Assembly: GCF_008801925.2 (NCBI RefSeq)
Contig: NZ_CP062803.1
Location: forward strand, 2,232,001 to 2,296,000
From: Cupriavidus basilensis
GTDB lineage: Bacteria; Pseudomonadota; Gammaproteobacteria; Burkholderiales; Burkholderiaceae
Length of the DNA: 64,000 bases
Direction: 5' to 3'
The translations under genes were made by a program, and so were the position numbers. The notes below the pieces were generated by a model. That model was not told the origin of the DNA, searched no databases, and saw nothing but the letters and a program-made list of their open reading frames with translations. Numbering within the stretch: position 1 is the stretch's first letter; every line of letters starts with the position of its first letter. Positions 1 to 8,330 of this stretch are shown here, piece after piece.

Positions 1-378
1 CACCGACGGCAGGTTCTCGCCACCGTAGCGCACCACCTCGCCGGCGAAGAACTGGAAGATCTGGCTGGCGCGCAGCACCTCGCCGATGCCTTCCGCGCGG
101 GTTTTTCCCGCCTCGCGCGAGACCAGCTCGCCCAGTTCCTCCTTGCGCGCGGCCAGCTCCAGCGAGGTCTTGAGCAGCAGGTCGCTGCGTACCTGCGTGG
201 TGGTTGCCGCCCAGCCTGGCAGGGCCTGGCGTGCGGCCGCCACCGCCTGGCGCATCTGCGCGGCATCGGCCATGGCGAAGTCGCCAACGCTGTCGCGGGT
301 GTCCGAGGGGTTGATGCTCTCGATCGCGCCTGACCCGGCGAGCCATTCGCCACCGATGAGGTTGGGCTTGATTGTCAT
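1..378 (-). CDS. Aldehyde dehydrogenase, N-terminal part (gene runs off the window)
   Basis: The 126 visible codons begin MTIKPNLIGGEWLAG and continue with INPSD, then an alanine-rich helix and the segment KTSLELAARKEELGELVSREAGKTRAEG. This is the usual N-terminal layout of NAD(P)-dependent aldehyde dehydrogenases (the x-x-GEW start, the NP-x-D strand and the E-x-GK-T helix). The catalytic Cys and Glu lie outside the window, so substrate and activity cannot be judged. The start at 378 is preceded by GGAGACAG. The gene is divergent from the LysR gene at 577, which makes that regulator a candidate for its control. Closest named subfamily may be the ketoglutarate-semialdehyde type, but this is a guess. 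Confidence 0.85.
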   Translation of the reverse strand, partial: MTIKPNLIGGEWLAGSGAIESINPSDTRDSVGDFAMADAAQMRQAVAAARQALPGWAATTTQVRSDLLLKTSLELAARKEELGELVSREAGKTRAEGIGEVLRASQIFQFFAGEVVRYGGENLPSV

Positions 379-576
379 ATGGTCTGTCTCCGATGAGCGC
401 CCTGGAAGGCACGATGTGCCTGGCTAGGGGGCTTTCGCTATGGTGCTTAAGTGAGTGGTCATCATAGAATTCCATGCAAATCGTTGTCGAATGACAAAAA
501 CTGATCGCAACATCACGCCCGGGCATGCATGCGGGCGCGCCGCAACAGCCCTAGCTTCCGTCGCCCCCGGACCCCC
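379..576. other. Divergent intergenic region, aldehyde dehydrogenase / LysR
   Basis: These 198 bases separate two divergent starts and must hold both promoters and, if the LysR protein acts locally, its T-N11-A type binding site. I see an AT-richer stretch around 455-500 but no clear palindrome long enough to name as an operator. Confidence 0.4.
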
Positions 577-1509
577 ATGGATATCCGCCAGATCCGCGCC
601 TTTCTTGCCATCGCCGACACGGGCAGCGTGACCCGCGCCGCAGAATTGCTCCACGTCGTGCAGCCTGCGGTTTCGCGCCAGCTCAAGCTGCTGGAGGACG
701 ATGTCGGTGCACCATTGTTCGAGCGGGACCGCCGCGGCATGCAGTTGACCGAGGCCGGCCACATCCTGATGGAGCGCGCCCGCCGTGCGCTGCGCGAGCT
801 GGACGCGGCGCGCCTCGAGATCCGCCCTACGCCCGGCCTGATTTCCGGCATCGTGAACCTCGGGCTGCTGCCCAGCAGTTGCGAGTTGCTGACCGGCCCG
901 CTGGTGGGTGCCCTGCAGGCGCAGTACCCGCATGTGCGGTTGTCGGTCTCGGTCGGCTATACCGATCACATGCTGCGCTGGCTGGAGAGCGGCGAGATCG
1001 ATGCGGCACTGCTCTACGACCCCACCGCCTCTCCGGCGCTGGAGGTGGAGCCACTGGTCGAGGAGTCCCTGAGCCTCGTGGGGCTGGCCGCGCTCGGCCT
1101 GCGCGATGAGGAACCCGTGCCGGTGCAAGCGCTGGGGAGCGCACCGCTGGTGCTGCCAAGCTCACCGCATCGCCTGCGCAACCTGGTTGAACACGCTTGC
1201 GCCGTGGCGGATGTGCCGATCACCGTGGTGGCCGAGACCAATGCGCTGAGCGTACAAAAGGCGCTAGTTACGCAAGGCTATGGGCTCAGCGTGATCCCGC
1301 GCGTCGCAGTGCACCACGAGATCGAGCGCGGCATCCTGAGCGCGGCACGCATCGACGGCCCCGACTTCCTGCGCCGGATCGTGCTGGCGCTGCCTACCAC
1401 GCGGCGTGTTCCTACCGCGGTGCGCTGCGCCACGACCGCCTTGCAGGTAGTGGTAAAGGACATTGCGCGCAGCGGCCATTGGCTGGGCGCGCGCTGGCTG
1501 GGCGACTGA
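577..1509 (+). CDS. LysR-family transcriptional regulator
   Basis: 310 aa, the normal LysR length. Residues 1-60 (MDIRQIRAFLAIADTGSVTR, then AAELLHVVQPAVSRQLKLLE) form the winged helix-turn-helix. The rest matches the two-lobed periplasmic-binding-protein-like effector domain. The ATG at 577 was preferred over an upstream in-frame start at 529 because MDIRQIRAF is the canonical LysR N-terminus. It is divergent from the aldehyde dehydrogenase and about 240 bases upstream of the MFS gene that opens the first catabolic block, so either could be its target. The ligand is unknown. Confidence 0.92.
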   Translation: MDIRQIRAFLAIADTGSVTRAAELLHVVQPAVSRQLKLLEDDVGAPLFERDRRGMQLTEAGHILMERARRALRELDAARLEIRPTPGLISGIVNLGLLPSSCELLTGPLVGALQAQYPHVRLSVSVGYTDHMLRWLESGEIDAALLYDPTASPALEVEPLVEESLSLVGLAALGLRDEEPVPVQALGSAPLVLPSSPHRLRNLVEHACAVADVPITVVAETNALSVQKALVTQGYGLSVIPRVAVHHEIERGILSAARIDGPDFLRRIVLALPTTRRVPTAVRCATTALQVVVKDIARSGHWLGARWLGD

Positions 1510-1571
1510 GCTGCACTTGGGGCGGCCCTTGCCGTAAAGCTTGCCTGCTCCTTGCCCACTCCAATCCGTTT

Positions 1572-1598
1572 ATAAACACATTATGCAAATGTGTTTAT
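1572..1598. promoter_or_regulatory. Perfect 10-bp inverted repeat, probable operator upstream of the MFS/RraA/FAH block
   Basis: Arms ATAAACACAT (1572-1581) and ATGTGTTTAT (1589-1598) are exact reverse complements around a 7-base spacer. The site lies in a locally AT-rich island. A possible -10 (TACACT, 1607-1612) follows, so a protein bound here would cover the -35 region of the promoter serving the gene at 1748. A related but differently spaced AACAC...GTGTT element occurs at 32893 upstream of the TetR gene. Binding protein unknown; TetR-type repressors typically bind palindromes of this size. Confidence 0.6.
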
Positions 1599-1747
1599 TT
1601 TAGTGCTACACTAGGCCAGCGCTGCAGCCTTGCGCGCCAACAGCGGTCCAGAGCCATTCATAGGTGCCGGAGGCAGCCGTGCAAGCGGCGCGGCCGGCTG
1701 CGCACGGGCCGTCCACTTCCATGGAATGTCCCCGGCCGCAGGATCCC

Positions 1748-3004
1748 ATGCCCTCCGCTCACCCCTCCGTGCTGCAGCCCCTGGGCCAGCCCGTTTTCCG
1801 CATGCTCTGGCTGGCCTGGCTGGCCGGCAATATGACGATGTGGATGAACGACGTTAGCGCCGCCTGGCTGATGGCCCAGCTCACCACCGGGCCGATGATG
1901 GTGGCGCTGGTGCAAGCCTGCGCTAGCCTCCCGCTGTTCCTCCTGGGACTGCCCAGCGGCGCCCTGGCCGACCTGCTCGACCGCAAGCGGCTCTATGCCT
2001 TCGCGCAGTTCTGGATTGCGCTGGTGTCCATCGCGCTGGCGGTGCTCGCCGCGGCCGGATGGATGACCGCGAACAGCTTGCTGCTGCTGTGCTTTGCCAA
2101 CGGGATCGGCCTTGCCATGCGCTTTCCGGTGTTCTCCGCGATCGTGCCGACCCTGGTGCCGCGCGCCCAGTTGCCCGCAGCCCTCACGCTCAACGCGCTG
2201 GCCATCAATGTGTCGCGCATTGCGGGCCCGCTGCTGGCGGGCGTGGTCATGGCATCGCTCGGCATGGGCGCCGTGTTCGCGCTCAATGCCGCGCTGTCGC
2301 TGCTGTCGTGCGTGCTGATCCTCCGGTGCAAGACGCCGCCGCATGACAGCACGCGCGTCTCCCGGGGCTTGTTGGAGACCATGCGCGGCGGCGTTGCCTA
2401 TGTGAGGCAATCGCCCTCCATGCGCAATATCCTGGTGCGCACCTTCCTGTTCTTCCTGCACTCCATCGGCCTGATCGCCTTGCTGCCGCTGGTGGCGAAA
2501 GGGCTGCAGGCCAACGCCACCACCTACACGCTGCTGCTTGCATCGATGGGCGTGGGCGCCATCCTGTCGGCGCTGGCCTTGCCGCGCCTTGCGGCCACCG
2601 CTTCCCCGGATCGTGTGGTGGCAACGGGCGTGCTGCTCTATGCCGGCGCGACCCTCACCGCCGCGCTGGCGCCCTCGGTCTGGCTGGTCGCGCCGGCGCT
2701 GGCGCTTTCTGGCGGGGTCTGGCTGTGCGTGGTCAACACCCTCACCATGGCCGCCCAGGTCGTGCTGCCGAACGCGATGCGCGCCCGCGGCATGGCGATC
2801 TACCAGATGGCCATCATGGGCGGCAGCGCGGCGGGCGCGGCATTGTGGGGCCAAGTGGCTAGCCGCACCTCGGTGAGTTCCGCGCTCTTGTCATCTGCCG
2901 CACTGAGCCTCGCCATGCTGTGGCTGAGCCGCCGCGTCTGCGTGCAGATCGTGCCGCATCCCGAACCCGAGGCGGCACCGGTAGCATCGGTCGAGCTGCA
3001 TTAG
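1748..3004 (+). CDS. MFS transporter (MFS_3 / EntS-like)
   Basis: 418 aa with about twelve hydrophobic segments, starting around PVFRMLWLAWLAGNMTMWMND. The loop after the second to third segment carries GALADLLDRKRL, the MFS G-x3-D-x2-(G/D)-R-(K/R) signature. The overall pattern fits the MFS_3 group of exporters rather than sugar or aromatic-acid symporters, so export of an intermediate or toxic substrate is as likely as uptake. ATG 1748 is preceded by GCAGGA at good spacing; in-frame ATGs further upstream lack this. It is the first gene of a plus-strand block that continues with the RraA-like and FAH-like enzymes. Confidence 0.85.
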   Translation: MPSAHPSVLQPLGQPVFRMLWLAWLAGNMTMWMNDVSAAWLMAQLTTGPMMVALVQACASLPLFLLGLPSGALADLLDRKRLYAFAQFWIALVSIALAVLAAAGWMTANSLLLLCFANGIGLAMRFPVFSAIVPTLVPRAQLPAALTLNALAINVSRIAGPLLAGVVMASLGMGAVFALNAALSLLSCVLILRCKTPPHDSTRVSRGLLETMRGGVAYVRQSPSMRNILVRTFLFFLHSIGLIALLPLVAKGLQANATTYTLLLASMGVGAILSALALPRLAATASPDRVVATGVLLYAGATLTAALAPSVWLVAPALALSGGVWLCVVNTLTMAAQVVLPNAMRARGMAIYQMAIMGGSAAGAALWGQVASRTSVSSALLSSAALSLAMLWLSRRVCVQIVPHPEPEAAPVASVELH

Positions 3005-3063
3005 CGAGCCCTGCCCTGCAGCCTTTACCCCTCTTCGCCAACCCTGACACCTGAGCGACCACC

Positions 3064-3714
3064 ATGACATCCCTGGCCGAACAACTGGCAACCTGCAACA
3101 CCCCGGGCCTCTTCGACGTACTGCGCATTCACGGCTTGCCCGTGCGTGAACTGCCGCGCGAGGTCCGCGCGCTCTCCCCCCGCATGAAACTCGCCGGGCC
3201 GGTCTTTACGATCACCGGACGGCCCGACCCGGCCATCAGCGTCCATGAATCGCTGGACCTGTTTATCTCCCGCGTGCTGTCAGGCGCGCCGCGCGGCCAC
3301 GTAGTGGTCTGCCAGCCGAACGACCACGCCCGCTCGGCGATGGGTGACCTGGCCGCCGAAGCGCTCAAGCAGCGCGGCATACGCGGCTACTACATCGATG
3401 GTGGTTCGCGCGATGCCGATGAGATCACCGAGATCGGGTTCCCCGTCTTCGCGCGCTATACCAGCCCGGTCGATATCGTCGGCAGCTGGCGGCTGGAAGC
3501 CACCGATGTGCCGGTGGTGATCGGCGGGGTCACCGTCAACCCCGGTGACTACCTGCTGGGCGACCGCGACGGGACCTTGCTGATTGACAAGGAGCACGCG
3601 GAGTTCGTCATCACGGAAACGGTCAGGACCATGCAGACCGATTCACGCATGCGCACCGAGATCCGCGGCGGCCGCGACCCGTATGACGCCTTCCTCGAGT
3701 TTGGGAAACTGTGA
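3064..3714 (+). CDS. RraA-like / 4-hydroxy-4-methyl-2-oxoglutarate aldolase-family protein
   Basis: 216 aa. The central motif GDLAAEALKQRGIRGYYIDG (residues 94-113) followed by SRD (R116, D117) and the later GDRDG (166-170) are the hallmark of the RraA/HMG aldolase fold, in which the Arg-Asp pair binds substrate and Mg2+. Family members with this motif cleave C-C bonds in pyruvate-yielding lower aromatic pathways or act as RNase E regulators. Its position directly before a fumarylacetoacetase-family gene favours the catabolic role. True substrate unknown. Confidence 0.8.
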   Translation: MTSLAEQLATCNTPGLFDVLRIHGLPVRELPREVRALSPRMKLAGPVFTITGRPDPAISVHESLDLFISRVLSGAPRGHVVVCQPNDHARSAMGDLAAEALKQRGIRGYYIDGGSRDADEITEIGFPVFARYTSPVDIVGSWRLEATDVPVVIGGVTVNPGDYLLGDRDGTLLIDKEHAEFVITETVRTMQTDSRMRTEIRGGRDPYDAFLEFGKL

Positions 3715-3724
3715 GCGCCCGGCC

Positions 3725-4534
3725 ATGAAAATCGCCCGATATCAGTTTCAGGATGCCATCCATTACGGCGTACTCGAAGGCGACCACCTGCTGCGCTTGC
3801 CCGGTTCGCCCTTCGACGGCCTGACGTCCACTGGCCAGACCGATGCGCTGGCCGATGCACGCTTGCTGTGCCCGCTGCCCGCGCCGAGGCTGTTCGCTAT
3901 CGGCATGAACTACATCGGCCATATCGCCGAGGCCGGGGCCAAGACGCCCGAGATTCCGCAGATCTTCATGATGCCCACGACCGCGGCCATCGGTCCGGAC
4001 GAGCCTATCGTGCGGCCGCTGGAAGCGCAGATGGTGCATCATGAGGCGGAGCTGGCGATTGTGATCGGCGGCAAGGGACGCCGCATCCGCGAGGAAGATG
4101 CGCTCGACCACGTGCTTGGCTACACCTGCGCCAACGATGTCAGCGAACGCGTGATCCAGGGCCGGGAGATGCCCTACGGCTGCCTGATGATCGGCAAGGC
4201 CTTCGATAGTTTCTGCCCGCTCGGGCCAGTGATTGCCACCGGCCTCGATCCGGCGAACCTTGGCGTGCGTGCTCATGTCAATGGCGTGCTGAGGCAACAA
4301 GGCAACACCTCCGACCTGCTGTTCAGCGTGCCCTTCATCATCGCCTACCTGAGCCAGGCCGTGACGCTGTTGCCGGGCGATGTGATCCTGACCGGCACCC
4401 CTTCCGGCGTCGGGCCATTGCTGGCGGGGGATGTCTGCGACATCTCGATCGACGGCATTGGCACCTTGCGCAACCCGGTGGTCGACGAAGCGGCCAGACA
4501 CCTGCGCGCCATGCCCGCTCCGCGAGCCTCATGA
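3725..4534 (+). CDS. Fumarylacetoacetate hydrolase-family protein (first copy)
   Basis: 269 aa, starting MKIARYQ at 3725, 10 bases after the RraA-like gene. The FAH core is visible: FAIGMNYIGH (about 58-66), the metal-binding acidic pair in HHEAELAIVIGG (E107, E109), D138 in CANDVSER, and GDVILTGTPSGVG near the C-terminus. The family includes fumarylacetoacetases, acylpyruvases and 2-oxo-hept-3-ene-dioate hydratase/isomerases. Sequence alone does not decide among them. The stop codon overlaps the start of the next gene (ATGA), implying translational coupling. Confidence 0.88.
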   Translation: MKIARYQFQDAIHYGVLEGDHLLRLPGSPFDGLTSTGQTDALADARLLCPLPAPRLFAIGMNYIGHIAEAGAKTPEIPQIFMMPTTAAIGPDEPIVRPLEAQMVHHEAELAIVIGGKGRRIREEDALDHVLGYTCANDVSERVIQGREMPYGCLMIGKAFDSFCPLGPVIATGLDPANLGVRAHVNGVLRQQGNTSDLLFSVPFIIAYLSQAVTLLPGDVILTGTPSGVGPLLAGDVCDISIDGIGTLRNPVVDEAARHLRAMPAPRAS

Positions 4535-5391
4535 CCATGCACACCATCAACCCTGAGCTGGAGGCGCAGTACAACTTGCGCGCGCTGCGGCCCGACTTCG
4601 AGAGCGGCATGCTCCAGCAATGGCTGGCGCGCTCTGCCGCCTTGCGCGCCGCGGCCGTGTCGCGCCTGAACCTGGCCTACGGCCCGGGCGAGCGCGAGCG
4701 CATCGACTACTTCCCCGGTGGCTCGCCAGACGCGCCGCTCCTGATCTTCTTCCACGGCGGCTTCTGGCAGCGTGGCGACAAATCCATCTACAGCTTCGTC
4801 GCTGAGCCATTCATTGCCCAAGGCGTGTCCGTGGCGCTGGTGAATTACACGCTGTGTCCTGCCAACAGTGTCGACGGCATCGTCGCACAGGCGCAGCGCT
4901 CGCTGGCCTGGCTGTGGCGCCATGCCGGCGAGCTGGCCTGCTCGCGCGAACGCTGGTTCGTCGGCGGGCACTCCGCTGGCGGCCAGATAGCCGCGCGCCT
5001 GATGGCCACGCGATGGTCCGAACTCGGACTGGACCTGCCGGCACGGATGCTGCGCGGCGCCGTGCTGGTTTCCGCGCTGTTCGACCTCGAACCGCTCTGC
5101 GCAACCACGCACAACGATGGCTTGCGAATGAGCCTCGCCCAGGCGCGCGCCGCCAGCCCGCTGCGACACCCTCCCGTCGACGATGCGCCGCAGCTGCTGG
5201 CAGTCGGTGGGGCTGAGTCACGCGAGTTCCATCGGCAAGCGGACGAGTACGCCCAGGCCTTCGCCACCGCGAAGCGGGCCATGCTCCGCTATCGGGTCGA
5301 TACCTGCGACCACTTCGACGTACTGCAGGCTCTGGCCGATCCTGCGCATCCCTTCTTCCGGGATGCGCTGACCTTTATCGACGCGCGATAG
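4531..5391 (+). CDS. Alpha/beta hydrolase, arylformamidase (kynurenine formamidase)-like
   Basis: 286 aa. HGGFW (75-79) is the oxyanion motif typical of kynurenine formamidases, GHSAG (146-150) supplies the nucleophile S148, and H261 in TCDHFDV is the likely catalytic His; E229 in GGAESREF fits the acidic position. The start overlaps the preceding FAH-family stop by 4 bases. No other tryptophan-pathway gene is nearby, so it more likely hydrolyses an ester, amide or lactone formed in the local pathway than N-formylkynurenine. Confidence 0.82.
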   Translation: MTMHTINPELEAQYNLRALRPDFESGMLQQWLARSAALRAAAVSRLNLAYGPGERERIDYFPGGSPDAPLLIFFHGGFWQRGDKSIYSFVAEPFIAQGVSVALVNYTLCPANSVDGIVAQAQRSLAWLWRHAGELACSRERWFVGGHSAGGQIAARLMATRWSELGLDLPARMLRGAVLVSALFDLEPLCATTHNDGLRMSLAQARAASPLRHPPVDDAPQLLAVGGAESREFHRQADEYAQAFATAKRAMLRYRVDTCDHFDVLQALADPAHPFFRDALTFIDAR

Positions 5392-5441
5392 TCCGCCGGC
5401 TTCCTGCCTCGATGGACTTCGCCTGCTAACCGAGATACAGA

Positions 5442-6248
5442 ATGCCTGTCACATCCGAAGACCTGAGCGGTAAAGTCGCCCTGATCAGCGGCGGCGCCGG
5501 CGCCATCGGCGCTGCCACCGCGCGCAAGCTGGCGGCCTGCGGCGCCAAGGTGGTGATTGCGGACCTGCCCGGATCGAATGCCGAGCAGGTCGCCGAATCC
5601 ATGCGCCAGCACGACCTTGCGGTCAGCGCCCATGTGCTGGACCTGGCCGACGAGGCCAGCATCCGCGAACTGATCAGATACACGGTGCGCACTTTTGGCC
5701 ACCTCGATGTGCTCGACAACAATGCCGCCATGAAGGGCCTGTGCGAGGACACAGACGTGATGTCGATGCCGGCGGAAGTCTGGGACCAAGTCATGGCCGT
5801 GAACGCGCGCGGCACGATGCTGATGTGCAAATACGCCCTGCCAGCCATGATTGAGGGCGGCGGTGGGTCGATCATCAATATCAGCTCTGGCACGTCGCTG
5901 GCTGGCGACGTGTTCCAAACCGCCTATGCGGTGTCCAAGGGCGCCATCAACACATTGACCCGCTACGTGGCCACACAGTGCGGCAAGCAAGGGGTGCGCT
6001 GCAACGCGCTGCTGGTCGGCTCGGTGCTCACGCCACCGATGCAACGGGCATTGCCTGAACCCATGCGAGACATCATCACCGCGCACAAGCTCCCCGGGCG
6101 GCTTGGCGAGCCGGAGGATATCGCCGAGATGGTGAGCTTCCTGGCATCCGACCGTGCCGCCTGGATCACCGGACAGACCTGGTCGGTGGACGGCGGCTTC
6201 TTCGCCCATTCCCCGACCACGCCGCAGTTCGCCGCGCTGCGTGCATGA
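5442..6248 (+). CDS. SDR-family oxidoreductase (1 of 6)
   Basis: 268 aa classical short-chain dehydrogenase/reductase. Nucleotide motif SGGAGAIG (16-23), D41 after the second beta strand (favouring NAD over NADP), NNAA at 93-96, the catalytic Ser in INISSG (about 148), and Y162-x3-K166 in AYAVSKGA. It ends the plus-strand block and is convergent, 15 bases away, with the oxygenase gene at 6264. Its motif layout resembles the SDR at 22601 more than the other copies (both have a long GGGGSII...SSG segment). Confidence 0.88.
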   Translation: MPVTSEDLSGKVALISGGAGAIGAATARKLAACGAKVVIADLPGSNAEQVAESMRQHDLAVSAHVLDLADEASIRELIRYTVRTFGHLDVLDNNAAMKGLCEDTDVMSMPAEVWDQVMAVNARGTMLMCKYALPAMIEGGGGSIINISSGTSLAGDVFQTAYAVSKGAINTLTRYVATQCGKQGVRCNALLVGSVLTPPMQRALPEPMRDIITAHKLPGRLGEPEDIAEMVSFLASDRAAWITGQTWSVDGGFFAHSPTTPQFAALRA

Positions 6249-6263
6249 ACCGCGCGGTGACGC

Positions 6264-7310
6264 TCAGTCCAACATGCCCAGCAGGCCGCTGATATCGCGG
6301 CCAGGGTCGGCATCCGCGCCGTAAGAGAAATCGCCGCGGCGCTGCCGGGCCGCCAGTTGCTCCATCTGGAAGCGATAACGCGTCCCGGGTGTGTCGAAGC
6401 GCGAATGCAGGTCCAGCGGTTGGTCCGGGTCGAAGTAGCGCTGGTTTTGCGGGCGCACCACCGAATTGTCCTGTGGCTGGATCACAAAGGCGATGCGCGG
6501 CATCACGTAGCGCAGGGGCACGGGCGCGGCGGTGGTATTGAAGGTAACGTCGCAGCGCGAGCGGTGCTGCCCCACCGGCAGGAAGGGCTGCAGGTTGGGC
6601 ACATCGTAGCCAGGCCGGAACCGTGGATAGGAAATACAGACATTGCTGCGCAGATGGACATGGAGCACTGCGCGGAAATCCTGGTAGCGGGCGCGCACGC
6701 CGCCCACCCAGCGCATGATCGGCGCGACCGATTTCTTCGTCACGATGCGGGTGCGCGTGACTGTCTCCGAGGTCCATTCGACCTCGACCACGTCGGACTC
6801 CGAAATGCCATCGCCAATGGTCCCCGCATGCAGGAAATCCGCGTGCGTGAGATCGATCAGGTTTTCCACGGACAGCGCCGACGCGGCGTCGAAGCGGACG
6901 GTCCGCTGCGTGTAGCCAGGCAGGCTGCCATCCAGCGGCAGAAAGGGAATATGGGGCAGCAGCAGCGCATCGGCGTGGTCCGGATTGCCGTACCAGACCC
7001 ACAGATAGCCGTAGCGCTCGACCACGGGGTAGAGACCCGTCCCACCCGTAAACGCGGTTGCCTGGTGGCGCTGGCTCGATAGCTGGTTGGGATGAAACTC
7101 GCCCGCCATCGGCCGGCCGTTGTCGCGCCAGAGGAAGTAAGGCTGCGAATGGATGATGCGGCGAATCGGCCGCTGTTCCGTGACGTCGCGGCTATGTGAG
7201 ACCGGGAACCAGGTGTCGCGCAGGTCGTAGTTGGCGGGGAGCCAGTCTCGTCTTGGTGGCCGGCTCTTCAGGGGCTCGGGCGCGGTAGCTGCGTGTGTCG
7301 TGGCGTTCAT
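6264..7310 (-). CDS. Rieske-oxygenase-type catalytic protein lacking the Rieske cluster motif
   Basis: 348 aa. Start MNATTHAATA at 7310; the frame continues open far upstream but that part is antisense-like to the next gene. The C-terminal two thirds match the catalytic domain of vanillate-demethylase-type oxygenases: E149-N-L-I-D153-L-T-H156 ... F-L-H161 supplies the Asp bridge and the two His ligands of the mononuclear iron, and D281 in QPQDNSVV fits the third ligand. The N-terminal domain keeps the flanking pattern (TWFPVSHSRDV at 33-43, YPVVERYGYLWVWYG at 94-108). Where C-x-H and C-x2-H should stand it reads EFHPNQLSSQRHQATAF with no cysteine at all. The frame is intact, so this is not a simple local frameshift. 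The gene 50 bases upstream has the opposite defect. Confidence 0.85.
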   Translation of the reverse strand: MNATTHAATAPEPLKSRPPRRDWLPANYDLRDTWFPVSHSRDVTEQRPIRRIIHSQPYFLWRDNGRPMAGEFHPNQLSSQRHQATAFTGGTGLYPVVERYGYLWVWYGNPDHADALLLPHIPFLPLDGSLPGYTQRTVRFDAASALSVENLIDLTHADFLHAGTIGDGISESDVVEVEWTSETVTRTRIVTKKSVAPIMRWVGGVRARYQDFRAVLHVHLRSNVCISYPRFRPGYDVPNLQPFLPVGQHRSRCDVTFNTTAAPVPLRYVMPRIAFVIQPQDNSVVRPQNQRYFDPDQPLDLHSRFDTPGTRYRFQMEQLAARQRRGDFSYGADADPGRDISGLLGMLD

Positions 7311-7360
7311 TGCGATCCTCCTGGCATTCGATGCGGTCTCAGTCCGGTCGGCGCGTTGGC

Positions 7361-8302
7361 TCAAGCCGCCGCATCCATGGGGGCAGCGTGCTCGGCGCGG
7401 GCAGCCGCAAGATTGCGCGATGGCGCGACCAGCAGCGCGGCAATTGCCGCGCCGTCGATCTTGTCGAACAGCGCGAACGGCGCACGGCCGGCCGCGCGCG
7501 CCACGCGCCAGCGCAGCGGCGCGGCGCGCAGTGCATTGCCGTACCTGAAACCGCGCCAGCAGATTCCCGTGGTGCCGCGCCGGTTGGCGCTGGCGGCAAT
7601 CCATATCGAAACGACCTGCGTTTCGTCGGCGTCCAGCAAATCGACCCGAATCATGCCGCCGGCCAGCGGCACGGCAGTACGTACGATGAGAGGGTGATCG
7701 GTGACGAAAGCAGGCGGCAGCATCGCCGTCTTCCAGACTGCACCGCGGTCGAGCACCAGATGCGTGCCCTCTACGCGGGGATCGCCAAGGAAGAAGTCCG
7801 TGATGCGCACGCCGTCGAAACCAAGCAGGCATTCGGGGCCATCCAGCATCACGCCCAGGTAACCGTCGAACGAGATGCTGACGATCGCCGAGCCGGTAAA
7901 CTCGCGCCCGCCCGGCTGGGACGCCACCGCAGGCAACTCGCCATCTGGACTGCCCTCTCCCAGCCAGACATGGACGAAACCGTCGCGCTCGGCCACGCGG
8001 AAGGCCCGTGCGCCGTAGCGTACCGGCACTCGCTCGTCCGCATGCAAGTTGGGGATCTCCAGGCAGGCTCCGGTGGCGCCATCGAAGGTCCAGCCGTGAT
8101 AGCCGCACTGTAGTCCGCCGGGCTTGACGGTACCCAGCGACAGCGGCACCCGCCGGTGCGGGCACCGGTCCTCCAGCGCGAACAGCTTGCCCGCCGCGTC
8201 GCGGTAGACCACCAGCTCTTGCCCGTTACAGACTACCGCGAGGGGCCTGGTCCCGTTGACCGATTCGGACAGCGTGACGGCCCACCAGCTACCGTTTGTC
8301 AT
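7361..8302 (-). CDS. Rieske [2Fe-2S] protein lacking the mononuclear-iron ligands
   Basis: 313 aa. A complete Rieske motif is present: C47-P-H49 and C66-G-Y-H69 with 16 residues between, in the order used by ring-hydroxylating and demethylating oxygenases, followed by FRVAERDGFVHVWLG. Where the catalytic iron motif should follow (compare ENLIDLTH...H in the next protein), it reads GYLGVMLDGPECLLGF (147-162), so both His ligands are gone. The C-terminal part still resembles a degenerate oxygenase domain and is longer than a free ferredoxin. The most economical reading is an electron-relay subunit partnering the Rieske-less protein encoded 50 bases downstream; alternatively a Rieske protein serving another oxygenase. 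Confidence 0.87.
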   Translation of the reverse strand: MTNGSWWAVTLSESVNGTRPLAVVCNGQELVVYRDAAGKLFALEDRCPHRRVPLSLGTVKPGGLQCGYHGWTFDGATGACLEIPNLHADERVPVRYGARAFRVAERDGFVHVWLGEGSPDGELPAVASQPGGREFTGSAIVSISFDGYLGVMLDGPECLLGFDGVRITDFFLGDPRVEGTHLVLDRGAVWKTAMLPPAFVTDHPLIVRTAVPLAGGMIRVDLLDADETQVVSIWIAASANRRGTTGICWRGFRYGNALRAAPLRWRVARAAGRAPFALFDKIDGAAIAALLVAPSRNLAAARAEHAAPMDAAA

Positions 8303-8330
8303 GGCTTGGCTCCGAGAGGCATCTTGCGCG

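Noticed and set aside
7311..8165. Upstream extension of the Rieske-less oxygenase frame to a 633-residue product
   Set aside because: The extra part is the alternate frame of the Rieske-protein gene; it is Arg/Pro/Ala-rich without conserved motifs, while MNATTHAATA starts the family-like sequence.
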